DNA from: Streptococcus sp.
GTDB taxonomy: Bacteria > Bacillota > Bacilli > Lactobacillales > Streptococcaceae
Assembly (NCBI GenBank): GCA_030528055.1
Contig: JAUMZQ010000014.1
Location: forward strand, 1 to 49,278
Length of the DNA stretch: 49,278 nt
Direction: 5' to 3'
The notes below the pieces were generated by a model. That model saw only the letters and a list, made by a program, of their open reading frames with translations. It was not told the origin of the DNA and made no database searches. The position numbers were made by a program, and so were the translations under genes. Within the stretch, counting starts at the first letter, position 1; each line of letters starts with the position of its first letter. Below are positions 31,675-40,218 of this stretch, one piece after another.

Positions 31675-32160
31675 ATGAAAAAAAGGAAATACAAGGGAGC
31701 CAGTCTTCCGATGGTCATTGTGACGGTGGTGTTCTTAGCACTTATGATAGGGATAGTAGCATCAGTCGTCTCAACCAGTAACAAGCAAACACAACGACTT
31801 TATAGCTACATTAACGCAAAGTATGTTGCAACATCAGGCAGTCAGTTAGCATTAGGAGCTTACTTTGAGGGAGAGGGTGGAAAGTCTTCGCTCTATACAG
31901 AGTTTCAAAAAAGAGCAGAAGGGCATTCCTCAGCCACAACTCCCGTGACTTCCATTCATAAGTTTTCGTTTGGGACGGCAGAGATTACCATGACAGGAGC
32001 CTTTACTGATGGCTCAACTGCAAAAGAAGACTATAACATCACAATCGTTTCAAGAGCAAAACTGCTGAATAGTGATGATTATTATGTTCATACAGTGGTT
32101 TTTAACTTTGATACGAATGGAATTCGTAGTGAAAAAGGTGGTTTGGAAAGTAAGAAATAG
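31675..32160 (+). CDS. pilA: Minor pilin PilA with atypical leader
   Basis: A 161-aa pilin-like protein. After a basic leader (MKKRKYKGA) comes SLPMVIVTVVFLALMIGIVASVV. The predicted PilD cut site has Ala instead of Gly at -1, and position 5 of the mature protein is Val, not Glu. Loss of Glu5 is typical of the pilin placed at the filament tip (GspK/PilX-like) because it needs no partner above it. The remainder is a short globular domain. The position between the major pilins and the modular minor pilins matches pilA of the S. sanguinis locus. ATG 31675 follows GGGGATGG. Confidence 0.8.
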   Translation: MKKRKYKGASLPMVIVTVVFLALMIGIVASVVSTSNKQTQRLYSYINAKYVATSGSQLALGAYFEGEGGKSSLYTEFQKRAEGHSSATTPVTSIHKFSFGTAEITMTGAFTDGSTAKEDYNITIVSRAKLLNSDDYYVHTVVFNFDTNGIRSEKGGLESKK

Positions 32161-32172
32161 AATGAGGTTGGA

Positions 32173-33510
32173 ATGAAAAAAGGATTTACATTAGCAGAGG
32201 TGATTATCAGTCTGATCCTGCTTAGTATGGTTGGGATAATCGTTGGAATTGTCTTTAATACCATGTTTGCAGGACGAGGCTTGATTGATAAAGAAGCCTC
32301 GATACAGGCAGAACTTAGGACTTCTATGCAAGTTGTGGATAAGACAGTACAAAATGCAACAGCTGTCTTTATACTAGACGATAGTGAATATAGTGGAAAC
32401 AAGAGCAAACTGACAAAAGAGTGGAGTTACATGGGCTTGTCAGAAGACGGTAAGAAAATCTTGGACTATCGTTGGAACAAGACCAAAAAAGACTGGGATG
32501 TAAAAGAACTGGGAGTAAAATCACTCTACGGACTGAAGTTAAATATGGTATTTGATACAGAAGGAGATTACCAAGATAATCGTCTCGTCAAATTAAACTT
32601 AAATGGTAAGTACCCGAAGACGAACAATAAGTTTTCTCTAGATACAGCTATCACAGCTCTTAATGCCAAACAGGTTTTCTCCAAAGTAAATAAAGGGAAA
32701 AAAGGGGTGGCCATCGCTTATCGGAATGATCCGATTGAAGGGCTTATTAACATCTCTGTATCATTCGTTTTTGATATATCTGGTTCTATGCAATGGAATA
32801 TGCAAGGACAGCCAATAAAAAATCGAAGCGAACCTAGTCGGATGAATATCCTTATCGAAAAATCAAAACTACTGGTGGACGATTTGGAAAAAGTTGGAAA
32901 TGTTAGTGTAAACTTAGTTGGATTTAACGAACTTGGTCAGTATATACAAGAAGATTTTGTCAATTTGGATAATGGAACTTCCACCATTTATCAAAAAATT
33001 GATAAACTTAATCCAGGTGGAGGAACCAATCCAGGAGATGGTTTACGGTATGGGCTAGCTAGCTTGCAAAAAAATTCAGCTCAGCTCAAATATGTTGTTC
33101 TCCTAACAGATGGAGTTCCAAATATGTTTACGATTGGAAGTTATGATACAAAAACACCACATAGACCGTATCCATTATATACAAATCCTACGTTTGATCT
33201 TAGTGAAAATTTTGGTAATAAAGGTAGTAAAGATATTTATTACAAAGGGAATTTTGCATTACCTGAGGCGATTACATATGCTGAAAAAGTTACAGAAAAA
33301 TTCGGTAAGGGAGTTCGTAGAATCAGTGTCATTGGTTTTTCAGCCAATCCAAATGATACTTCGCAAGGTCAAAATTTAACAAATGGAATTGGAAAAAGCG
33401 GGATTCAATCTGATTATACAGATGCGACCAGCCAAGAACAACTTCAAGAAGTCTTTTCTCGTATCAAGAAGCAAATTGAGCAAGACAAATGGTTTGTAAC
33501 TGGACCGTGA
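32173..33510 (+). CDS. pilB: Modular minor pilin PilB with von Willebrand factor A domain
   Basis: A 445-aa minor pilin. The four-residue leader MKKG precedes FTLAEVIISLILLSMVG (Glu5 present). A pilin module of about 170 residues is followed by a vWA domain from about 190 to 435. Its metal-ion-dependent adhesion site is complete: DISGS (201-205), the threonine in GGGTNPGDG, and LLTDGVP with D313. vWA-bearing PilB of S. sanguinis is a tip adhesin binding host proteins such as fibronectin; the same role is likely here. It is separated from PilA by 12 bp and ends 13 bp before pilC. Confidence 0.92.
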   Translation: MKKGFTLAEVIISLILLSMVGIIVGIVFNTMFAGRGLIDKEASIQAELRTSMQVVDKTVQNATAVFILDDSEYSGNKSKLTKEWSYMGLSEDGKKILDYRWNKTKKDWDVKELGVKSLYGLKLNMVFDTEGDYQDNRLVKLNLNGKYPKTNNKFSLDTAITALNAKQVFSKVNKGKKGVAIAYRNDPIEGLINISVSFVFDISGSMQWNMQGQPIKNRSEPSRMNILIEKSKLLVDDLEKVGNVSVNLVGFNELGQYIQEDFVNLDNGTSTIYQKIDKLNPGGGTNPGDGLRYGLASLQKNSAQLKYVVLLTDGVPNMFTIGSYDTKTPHRPYPLYTNPTFDLSENFGNKGSKDIYYKGNFALPEAITYAEKVTEKFGKGVRRISVIGFSANPNDTSQGQNLTNGIGKSGIQSDYTDATSQEQLQEVFSRIKKQIEQDKWFVTGP

Positions 33511-33523
33511 GGTGGATGATAAG

Positions 33524-35008
33524 ATGAAAAAACATACAAAAAAAAGAGGGATGACCTTAGTAGAAGTTATCGTAGCTCTAGTGATATTATCAACAGTTGC
33601 AATAGGAATGTTGACATTCTTCTCTTCTAGTTATTCTAATGTGTTATTCCTTAGAAAACAAAATAAAATTAACTTTGATATTCAGAAAAAGTTTGAAAGT
33701 GAACTCTCAACGATTAAGCGTGAGGGGGGACATGGAACGGATGTAGAAGATTTCAGCTATACCATAGGAAATTCAGCCCCTCAAAGTATCAAGGTTAAAG
33801 GACAAGTGCTCTCTTATGATGACAAAGTAAAGAAGATTCGCTTGTTTGCTGCCAATCAAAAGGAAAGCGTCTTAGAATTGCCAAAAGATTTGACTGTTGA
33901 GATTCCAAATTCTAAAAAATACTATTATGTAGGAGAGAAAACACCTAATGGTTTTGCAGGAATCAAAGGAGACTCCTCTAGTAGTGTGCGGATAGATACC
34001 GAGTCTGCTTGGTTCCTCAGTTATGGTGGAATTGATACAAAAACTGGCGATATCGTTACAATTGGTAGCCCTGGTTTTAAGACAGAAAGTGCAGCTAATA
34101 AAACAGTCTTCCCTAAAATGCTTCAAGACTTCAAACAGCAATCAGAAGGGAAGAACGGTGTAACCATCACAGACAGTATGCGAGGGAAGTATTTGACCTT
34201 TGCAGCTCGTGCTATTAACTCTTACGGTCGTGTTGGAAACTATCAAGAAGCAGATCATCGTATCTGGGTGATGGGCCTACCTGTCACTAAAGACCTTGAT
34301 CTCCATACAGATGCTGATTTGGCAACGCTTATAGGAGATGATAAAACTACTTCTGCTATTCCAACAGATAATAGCACATACACTAATGTGGATATTCGAG
34401 ATTATAAACATGATGCAAAGTATAGTGGCGATATTCCAATACAAAGTGTTTACGAAGAAAAAATCAATCAAGCCAGACAGTTTATTAACATTAGTGCCAA
34501 CAATGCTAATAACAAATTGAAATTTAGTCGTAAAAACTTTGAAAAAGGGATTACGACTTCCATACTGATTGGGAATAGACCTCAGACAGGCGATTTACTA
34601 ACCTATCAGTTTGATAATAAAATGACTTGGGGTTTGGTTCTGACGAATGATGGGAAAATTCAAATACGAACGACAGATGATACTAATTTAAATAATGGGG
34701 GTATAAAAACCATCAACAATGTCACTTTGGATTATAAACTAGATCATAATTTGCAAGTTCAAACTTATAAAAAAGGTGCAGAACTACTAATAGAAGTTTA
34801 TTTGGATGGAAACAAAGTTGAAACACAAACCTTGAAAACAAGTGGAACTGTTGGGAATACAGCCATTCAACATTCTGCAAATAGTGGAATTATCTATTTT
34901 GGAGGAAATACTTATATCAATGAATTTGCTGTGTACAGTAGAGCTTTGGGAGAAAGTGAACTTAAGCAAATCACAGATTATTTCCAAAAGAAATATGTTG
35001 TAAAATAA
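33524..35008 (+). CDS. pilC: Modular minor pilin PilC with LamG/concanavalin-like domain
   Basis: A 494-aa minor pilin. The leader MKKHTKKRG precedes MTLVEVIVALVILSTVAIG (Glu5 present). The middle region is pilin-like and the C-terminal part (about 320-494) has the beta-sandwich pattern of LamG/concanavalin A-like lectins, ending NTYINEFAVYSRALGESELKQI, the classic last strands of the Laminin_G_3 fold. Such domains bind glycans or proteins, so it is a probable tip adhesin. ATG 33524 is preferred (TGAGGTGG 8 bp upstream) over the GTG at 33512. PilM follows after 19 bp. Confidence 0.9.
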   Translation: MKKHTKKRGMTLVEVIVALVILSTVAIGMLTFFSSSYSNVLFLRKQNKINFDIQKKFESELSTIKREGGHGTDVEDFSYTIGNSAPQSIKVKGQVLSYDDKVKKIRLFAANQKESVLELPKDLTVEIPNSKKYYYVGEKTPNGFAGIKGDSSSSVRIDTESAWFLSYGGIDTKTGDIVTIGSPGFKTESAANKTVFPKMLQDFKQQSEGKNGVTITDSMRGKYLTFAARAINSYGRVGNYQEADHRIWVMGLPVTKDLDLHTDADLATLIGDDKTTSAIPTDNSTYTNVDIRDYKHDAKYSGDIPIQSVYEEKINQARQFINISANNANNKLKFSRKNFEKGITTSILIGNRPQTGDLLTYQFDNKMTWGLVLTNDGKIQIRTTDDTNLNNGGIKTINNVTLDYKLDHNLQVQTYKKGAELLIEVYLDGNKVETQTLKTSGTVGNTAIQHSANSGIIYFGGNTYINEFAVYSRALGESELKQITDYFQKKYVVK

Positions 35009-35027
35009 TGAAGGGATACATGGGAGA

Positions 35028-36344
35028 ATGAAAAAGAAAAGTTTATTTTCATCTAAGGGAGCGACCGATAAGGTTGTAGATGAAAATGCAGCAAAGAAAG
35101 GCTCGTTTTTAGAAAAATTAAATCAGCCTCTCTTCTCATCCAAGAAAAAAGAAGTCATTCAAGATGAAGGTGAATATTCCTTTGATGCCGAAGAAAAGGC
35201 ACCGGAGAAACTCATGTCTAAATTGAATCAACCTCTTTTCACAAAGAAAACTAAGAAAGCGAAAGCACCAGCTGTCAAGGCCAACCAACCTTATACAATG
35301 TTTGGGAAGCCCATCAAAGGGAATTTACTAGCGATTGATTTTGATGATGAATCGGTTCATTTGGTATTAGCTCGTCAAAGGAGGAAAACGATTGAAATTA
35401 TCAAGGCTGTTTCCACTGCTTTGCCAGCAAATGTCGTTTACGAGGGAGATATCGTAGATGCTGTTATCTTAGAAGATATCATCAGTAGCCTGATTGCTCA
35501 GTATAATTTATCTGCTAAATACGCATTTTTCGCACTCAATAACAACCATATCATCGCTCGTTCGGTTGAGGTTGTCTCTAGTGTCCAAAATGACGAAGAT
35601 ATTCAAGGTTTGGTTTCGTTTGAACTGCAACAATACCTTGATATTGATCCAACTTCATACGTTATTCAATACCAAGAGATTGATGATAACCGAGATGAAG
35701 ATGCTGAGAAAAGAGCCTTGATGGTATACGCAGTACCTGAAATGGTCGTTGGGAAATACCTAGCTTTAGCTGAAAATTTGAAGTTGATTCCTTATGTCTT
35801 TGACCTCCAATCAAACAGTTTTGAAAAATGGTTGGATCAAGTTCAAGCGATCAACAATCAAGCTAAAAGAATGAGAGAACAAAATATAGGGATTGTTCAT
35901 CTCAGTAAAACAGCTATTGAAGTCTACCTTTACTCAGAAGGTAAGTTTGTGACAAGCAACTATCATGATGGTGGTTATGAAACGATTCTCAATGTAGCAG
36001 ATGATAGTAGCATACTACAAAAGCTATCACTACTAGCTACAAATGATTTGGATACAAGTGTTATCAAACAAGCCTTAGATGATTGGTTGGACGATGCTAG
36101 AAATCACATCTTAAACACAGAGAACTTCTTTACGAGTTCTACGGGTTATATCATTGATACATTCTATGTGTACGGTGATCAAGATGTGTGTTGGCAACTC
36201 GCTTCTATCTTGAAAAACAAACTTGGTAGGGACTTTGTTTCGATTGATAGTGTTGATTGTGAGAATATTGTATGGGAAGGAACAACAGAGTTTAGCGCGG
36301 AATACATTCCCGCGACAGCGATGTTGATTAGGAGATCAAACTAA
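35028..36344 (+). CDS. pilM: Type IV pilus assembly protein PilM with extended N-terminus
   Basis: A 438-aa cytoplasmic actin-like protein that links the assembly ATPase to the PilN/PilO membrane dimer. The ATPase-fold part starts at GNLLAIDFDDESVHLVLARQ (about residue 103) and is followed by recognisable PilM blocks. Before it lies an unusual, probably disordered ~100-residue tail with two copies of KLNQPLF (near 30 and 65), each followed by a lysine-rich stretch, and a third partial copy (KANQPY). Start ATG 35028, with AAGGGA about 11 bp upstream. Its stop overlaps the pilN start (TAATG). Confidence 0.85.
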   Translation: MKKKSLFSSKGATDKVVDENAAKKGSFLEKLNQPLFSSKKKEVIQDEGEYSFDAEEKAPEKLMSKLNQPLFTKKTKKAKAPAVKANQPYTMFGKPIKGNLLAIDFDDESVHLVLARQRRKTIEIIKAVSTALPANVVYEGDIVDAVILEDIISSLIAQYNLSAKYAFFALNNNHIIARSVEVVSSVQNDEDIQGLVSFELQQYLDIDPTSYVIQYQEIDDNRDEDAEKRALMVYAVPEMVVGKYLALAENLKLIPYVFDLQSNSFEKWLDQVQAINNQAKRMREQNIGIVHLSKTAIEVYLYSEGKFVTSNYHDGGYETILNVADDSSILQKLSLLATNDLDTSVIKQALDDWLDDARNHILNTENFFTSSTGYIIDTFYVYGDQDVCWQLASILKNKLGRDFVSIDSVDCENIVWEGTTEFSAEYIPATAMLIRRSN

Positions 36345-36913
36345 TGAGGAGAGATTTAAACTACTTTTCTAAGTATCATATAGCACCTGCCAAGACAAGC
36401 CCCTTTAGATTAGCTTTGATATCTGGGGTGACTGTGATAATGGCGGGTCTGATTGGAGCATTGATTTATTTCGCTGTCGCAAATGCGGGTTACCAATCTC
36501 AAATTGACCAAGCCGATCAAACCTTGAAGAGTCCAGAATTAACAGAGGAGTTAAACAAGGTCACTGAAACAGAAAACAACATTTCAAAAGTGAAAAACGA
36601 TCAAACCTTGTTTTCTGATTTAGAAGGAGATTTCCGTCGGATTCACCGCGTTAATGAAGCGTTCTTGAACTTCCTTAACGGTCGAGTAACACGTGATTTG
36701 GTATTTGACAGTATTAAGATTAATTATGATGATGTTGAAATTACAGGTTCTGCAAAAGAACAACCATCCATCGCTAAGTTTGAAGAAGAATTACGTAAGA
36801 CAGATAAATTTAATAACATTTTTGTAGGCAATATTACTTATGAAAATGAAGTATATAAATTTAATATTAAAATTTTAACGAAGGATGTGGATTTCAATGA
36901 AAAACAAAAATAG
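36344..36913 (+). CDS. pilN: Type IV pilus assembly protein PilN
   Basis: A 189-aa bitopic membrane protein with a cytoplasmic N-terminus (MRRDLNYFSKYHIAPAK), one transmembrane helix (about 23-47), a coiled-coil segment (about 52-90) and a small ferredoxin-like domain. In the family, a conserved N-terminal peptide of PilN binds PilM; here the N-terminus keeps the short basic/aromatic character but diverges from the proteobacterial INLLP motif. It is translationally coupled to both neighbours: it overlaps the stop of pilM and the start of pilO. Confidence 0.8.
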   Translation: MRRDLNYFSKYHIAPAKTSPFRLALISGVTVIMAGLIGALIYFAVANAGYQSQIDQADQTLKSPELTEELNKVTETENNISKVKNDQTLFSDLEGDFRRIHRVNEAFLNFLNGRVTRDLVFDSIKINYDDVEITGSAKEQPSIAKFEEELRKTDKFNNIFVGNITYENEVYKFNIKILTKDVDFNEKQK

Positions 36914-38513
36914 TGGAAAACAAAGCATTCTAAGTAAAATGAGTGATCGAGATAAAAAGCTACTTTCAGTAGTCGGAAGTGCGGCTATGATTGCAGCAAG
37001 TGGACTGGCTGTCTCAAATAGTTACACAAAACATTCACAATTAGCTGAAGAGTATAATACGATAAAGACAGAACTTGATTCAAAACAAGCTAAGATCAGT
37101 CAGAAAAAAGCTTTGAATAGCCAGTTGATCAAATTAAACTCAGATACACTTACGAAGGCTAAAAAATATTATGGAACAACCAATCAAGGTGAATTTATTG
37201 ACCTGATTGATAACTTTGTAAAAGAAAGTGGAATCAAATTTAAGTCTGTCAACTATACTGAAACAACAGACTTAGACTTTCCAAAAGATTCAGTAGCAAC
37301 TGTTCCAAGTACAACTGACTCGAAGTCAGGAAATGGGACAACGACAAGTGCTAGCGCTGTTTCATCAAATAGTACAACAAGCTCAAGTAGTTCGACTACA
37401 ACGACTACTTCATCAAGCGGAGCAACAAACTCAAGTAGCTCAAGCACAACATCATCAAGTAGCACAACAAGCTCAAGCAGTTCAGATACAAATTCGTCAA
37501 GCAACTCTAGCACGAGCTCAACAACAGCTACAGATGATCCAGCTAATCGCTATGCTAACACCAATATTGATCAAATGACAGCAGATATTGAGTTTGAAGG
37601 AACTTATACACAAGTTTTAAAACTGTTGAATATGATTGATCACAATCAACAGACAATCGTGTCTAGCGAATTGGAATTGGATGGTAAGAGTGTATCTGAA
37701 ATTGAAGAGCAAACAGATCCTGTTGTTGGCGGGAAGATTAAACTACGTTTTTACCAGGTGAAGGATGTGGAGCGTTATGCACCAAAACCAGAAAGTTTGG
37801 TAGATAAAACACCAATTCCTTTTGCTAACTTGAAATCACCGTTTATGGTACCAACTTGGTTGGCAAACAGTAGTAAAGTCGCTAGCTCAGACAAAGCGGA
37901 CTCAACAGGAACAAATAATAGCAATTTAGGAAATGCAACGAGCACAACGAATTCTACAAGTAGTGACTTTAGTCCAAGCTACTTGAATCAGTTGGGAAGT
38001 GCTTCAAATGGTGGTAGTTCGTTGTCAGCTTATTACAATTCGTCAACTATCTATGGTTTTGATTCTCCTTTGAAATTGGTTCGTTCAGGAAGCAATGATT
38101 CAACGGATGTAACAGTTGACAATGCAGACTTCCTGGAAGGAAGTGGATCCAATGTTGTGAAAATTCCTGCAACTAAATCTACAACTCTATTTGAAATGCA
38201 GTTTGCTGCACCGTATGTGACTCTAAATAGTCAACCAGATCAAATCAACTTCTCTCTAAACTTATCTAGTAAATGGCAAGGGAAAATTGGTTTGATTGTC
38301 AAGAACTCAAGCGGTCAAAAAATTTATCTTCACTTGATTCGTCCAAATGACTGGACTGGTTGGCGTGAAGTTGGTTTCAACCCTGCAAACGTTCCTGGAT
38401 TTAGTTATCCAATGACAATCTTAGGTTACTATTTTGAAACACCAAGTGGTGAGAGTCCTGAAACAACTATGAAGATTGACAACTTATCAGTGAATAATCT
38501 TGTAACAAATTAA
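36897..38513 (+). CDS. pilO: PilO-like assembly protein with Ser/Thr linker and C-terminal beta-sandwich
   Basis: A 538-aa protein, more than twice the usual PilO length. It has a transmembrane helix (about 23-45), a coiled coil (about 48-80), the first half of a PilO ferredoxin-like domain (about 85-125), a very Ser/Thr-rich stretch (about 146-214), the second half of the domain (218-300), another Ser/Asn-rich linker (330-380) and a C-terminal beta-rich domain (about 385-535) resembling a carbohydrate-binding or jelly-roll module. The start ATG 36897 overlaps pilN; the ATG at 36885 has its AAGGA too close. The extra domain would lie outside the membrane, perhaps in contact with peptidoglycan. 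Pil symbols vary between reports. Confidence 0.7.
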   Translation: MKNKNSGKQSILSKMSDRDKKLLSVVGSAAMIAASGLAVSNSYTKHSQLAEEYNTIKTELDSKQAKISQKKALNSQLIKLNSDTLTKAKKYYGTTNQGEFIDLIDNFVKESGIKFKSVNYTETTDLDFPKDSVATVPSTTDSKSGNGTTTSASAVSSNSTTSSSSSTTTTTSSSGATNSSSSSTTSSSSTTSSSSSDTNSSSNSSTSSTTATDDPANRYANTNIDQMTADIEFEGTYTQVLKLLNMIDHNQQTIVSSELELDGKSVSEIEEQTDPVVGGKIKLRFYQVKDVERYAPKPESLVDKTPIPFANLKSPFMVPTWLANSSKVASSDKADSTGTNNSNLGNATSTTNSTSSDFSPSYLNQLGSASNGGSSLSAYYNSSTIYGFDSPLKLVRSGSNDSTDVTVDNADFLEGSGSNVVKIPATKSTTLFEMQFAAPYVTLNSQPDQINFSLNLSSKWQGKIGLIVKNSSGQKIYLHLIRPNDWTGWREVGFNPANVPGFSYPMTILGYYFETPSGESPETTMKIDNLSVNNLVTN

Positions 38514-38544
38514 GATATAGGAAGTTGGGTAGGTGGATACTAGA

Positions 38545-40212
38545 ATGGTATATTTACTAATTTTTGGCTTAGCGTTTTCAGTTTTACATGCAATTAGCAT
38601 TTTATCTGTATCAAGAATCTCAATGAAAAAGAGAATTTTTCTTGCAGTATGGATGACTTTGTTTGTGATGGGCGTGCCAATGTTCTTTCAATATCTTCCC
38701 AGACCAGTTTTTATTGCTATCTGTATAGTGGCAATAGGCACTTACCTGACACTTCTTTTTTCACAAGAATTAAAATCAGTTGGAAATATTGCGTTAAGAA
38801 GTCAGAAGAGGGAGTTTAGAACTAGGAAATCTAAAACCTCCCGAACAAAAGCGGTCCATCATACCGAACCGCTTCAAAGCACTACTGGTAAGAAGATTAG
38901 TAAAGATAAAGACAACAAAGTATTCAGAGAGATTATTGGAAAGCAAGAGAAAAGTGAGGGAAGTCCTATCAAATTTAACAAACAATCGAACGATGAAAAA
39001 GTTTCAATCGAAGAACCAGTAACGGCTTCTAAAACAGCTAATAAGGAAGAGGATTTGTCTGGTTTGCTTCGTAAATTAGATGTTCTTTACAAGGCTGCTC
39101 CTAATCCTTTAGGAAAAGTAGGTAAGAAAGAACAGACGACAGCATATCGTTCATCAACCACAGAAAAAAGAGGGGCTCATCTGAGAACAATCAAGAATCC
39201 AGCTCTCTCAGATGTAAAACCTCCTAGTTCAAATGAATTAGAGGAAGAACTTTTCAGAGCTTTCATACCACTTTCTGAAGATGAAAAGATGAACAAGAAC
39301 AAAACGATGGGACAATCGCTTTCTTCTGCTGAAACAAGAAGTACAGCAAAAGTTTCTAAAATGGGAACAACTTCATCTGAAAAGGAACCTTCTAAAACGG
39401 TTAATCTAGATGAGTTGTTTAATCATCCAGCGACAAAAGTAACTTTGAAAGCAGGGGTTGACCCAGCAGCATTTGAAGGAATTAAACAACCACTGAATCT
39501 AGACTCAAAAGTAGCGAGCGACAAAGACGAAACAGCTCAATCAAACTCAAGTTTAGAAAATCTTTTCTATGGAGATGAGTCGGCTACAAAAGAAGCGAAG
39601 CCATCAAATGACTTGGACATGCTAAAAGAGGCAAACAAACAAGAAATCGCTTCTGTCCAAAAAGAAGAAAAAGCAGTTGACTCTACTGTAGCTACAGATG
39701 TGAAACACCAAGCTTCAACTACTGATAAGAAGTCAGAAGTTAGCTCGGAAGAGTTGTTGTCAACAAATGTTGCCGTTAATCGTCCTACTGAAAATGTAAG
39801 GCCACAAGCTCTTCAAATTGAAAAAGAAAATGGAACTTTATCTGATTCTACTCAAGCAAAAGCGGTTGATCCGATAGATGAAGAAGAGTTATTGAGAGAA
39901 ATTAGTCATATCCTTAACGCCCAAACATCTGATCAAGCAAGTGAAAAAGAAAAGGCTCTTGCTACAACTTCTAGCATAGATGAGACAGTGGCAAACAGTG
40001 ATGATTTACATGAAGAGAGTGAAGAAGATAAGGAAGTTTACTTCCAATTCCTTATGCTTGAATGTAAGGAATTATTAGAATTAGAAGACTATCAAGAAGC
40101 AGAAACTTATCTAAAAGGTATTGCCATTGGTAGTACAGATGAAAAACTTCGTCAAGAAGCGTTGGCTATGCTAGATATAGTAGATAAAAAACAGAGCATT
40201 AGAAAGGTTTAA
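38545..40212 (+). CDS. Pilus-operon membrane protein with long disordered region and C-terminal TPR-like helices
   Basis: A 555-aa protein I cannot assign to a family. Three hydrophobic helices at the N-terminus (about 1-75) are followed by roughly 400 residues rich in Lys, Glu, Ser and Thr, expected to be disordered and cytoplasmic. A compact helical end (about 490-555; YFQFLMLECKELLELEDYQE and DEKLRQEALAMLDIV) looks like a TPR pair. ATG 38545, with AGGTGG 9 bp upstream, is preferred over GTG 38533. Its position between pilO and the PRC-barrel gene implies a part in pilus assembly or control, perhaps as a scaffold. Confidence 0.6.
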   Translation: MVYLLIFGLAFSVLHAISILSVSRISMKKRIFLAVWMTLFVMGVPMFFQYLPRPVFIAICIVAIGTYLTLLFSQELKSVGNIALRSQKREFRTRKSKTSRTKAVHHTEPLQSTTGKKISKDKDNKVFREIIGKQEKSEGSPIKFNKQSNDEKVSIEEPVTASKTANKEEDLSGLLRKLDVLYKAAPNPLGKVGKKEQTTAYRSSTTEKRGAHLRTIKNPALSDVKPPSSNELEEELFRAFIPLSEDEKMNKNKTMGQSLSSAETRSTAKVSKMGTTSSEKEPSKTVNLDELFNHPATKVTLKAGVDPAAFEGIKQPLNLDSKVASDKDETAQSNSSLENLFYGDESATKEAKPSNDLDMLKEANKQEIASVQKEEKAVDSTVATDVKHQASTTDKKSEVSSEELLSTNVAVNRPTENVRPQALQIEKENGTLSDSTQAKAVDPIDEEELLREISHILNAQTSDQASEKEKALATTSSIDETVANSDDLHEESEEDKEVYFQFLMLECKELLELEDYQEAETYLKGIAIGSTDEKLRQEALAMLDIVDKKQSIRKV

Positions 40213-40218
40213 GATTTT

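Noticed and set aside
37253..37578. Long open frames on both strands across the Ser/Thr-rich part of pilO
   Set aside because: They are shadows of repetitive AGT/ACA/TCA codons and have no ribosome-binding site.
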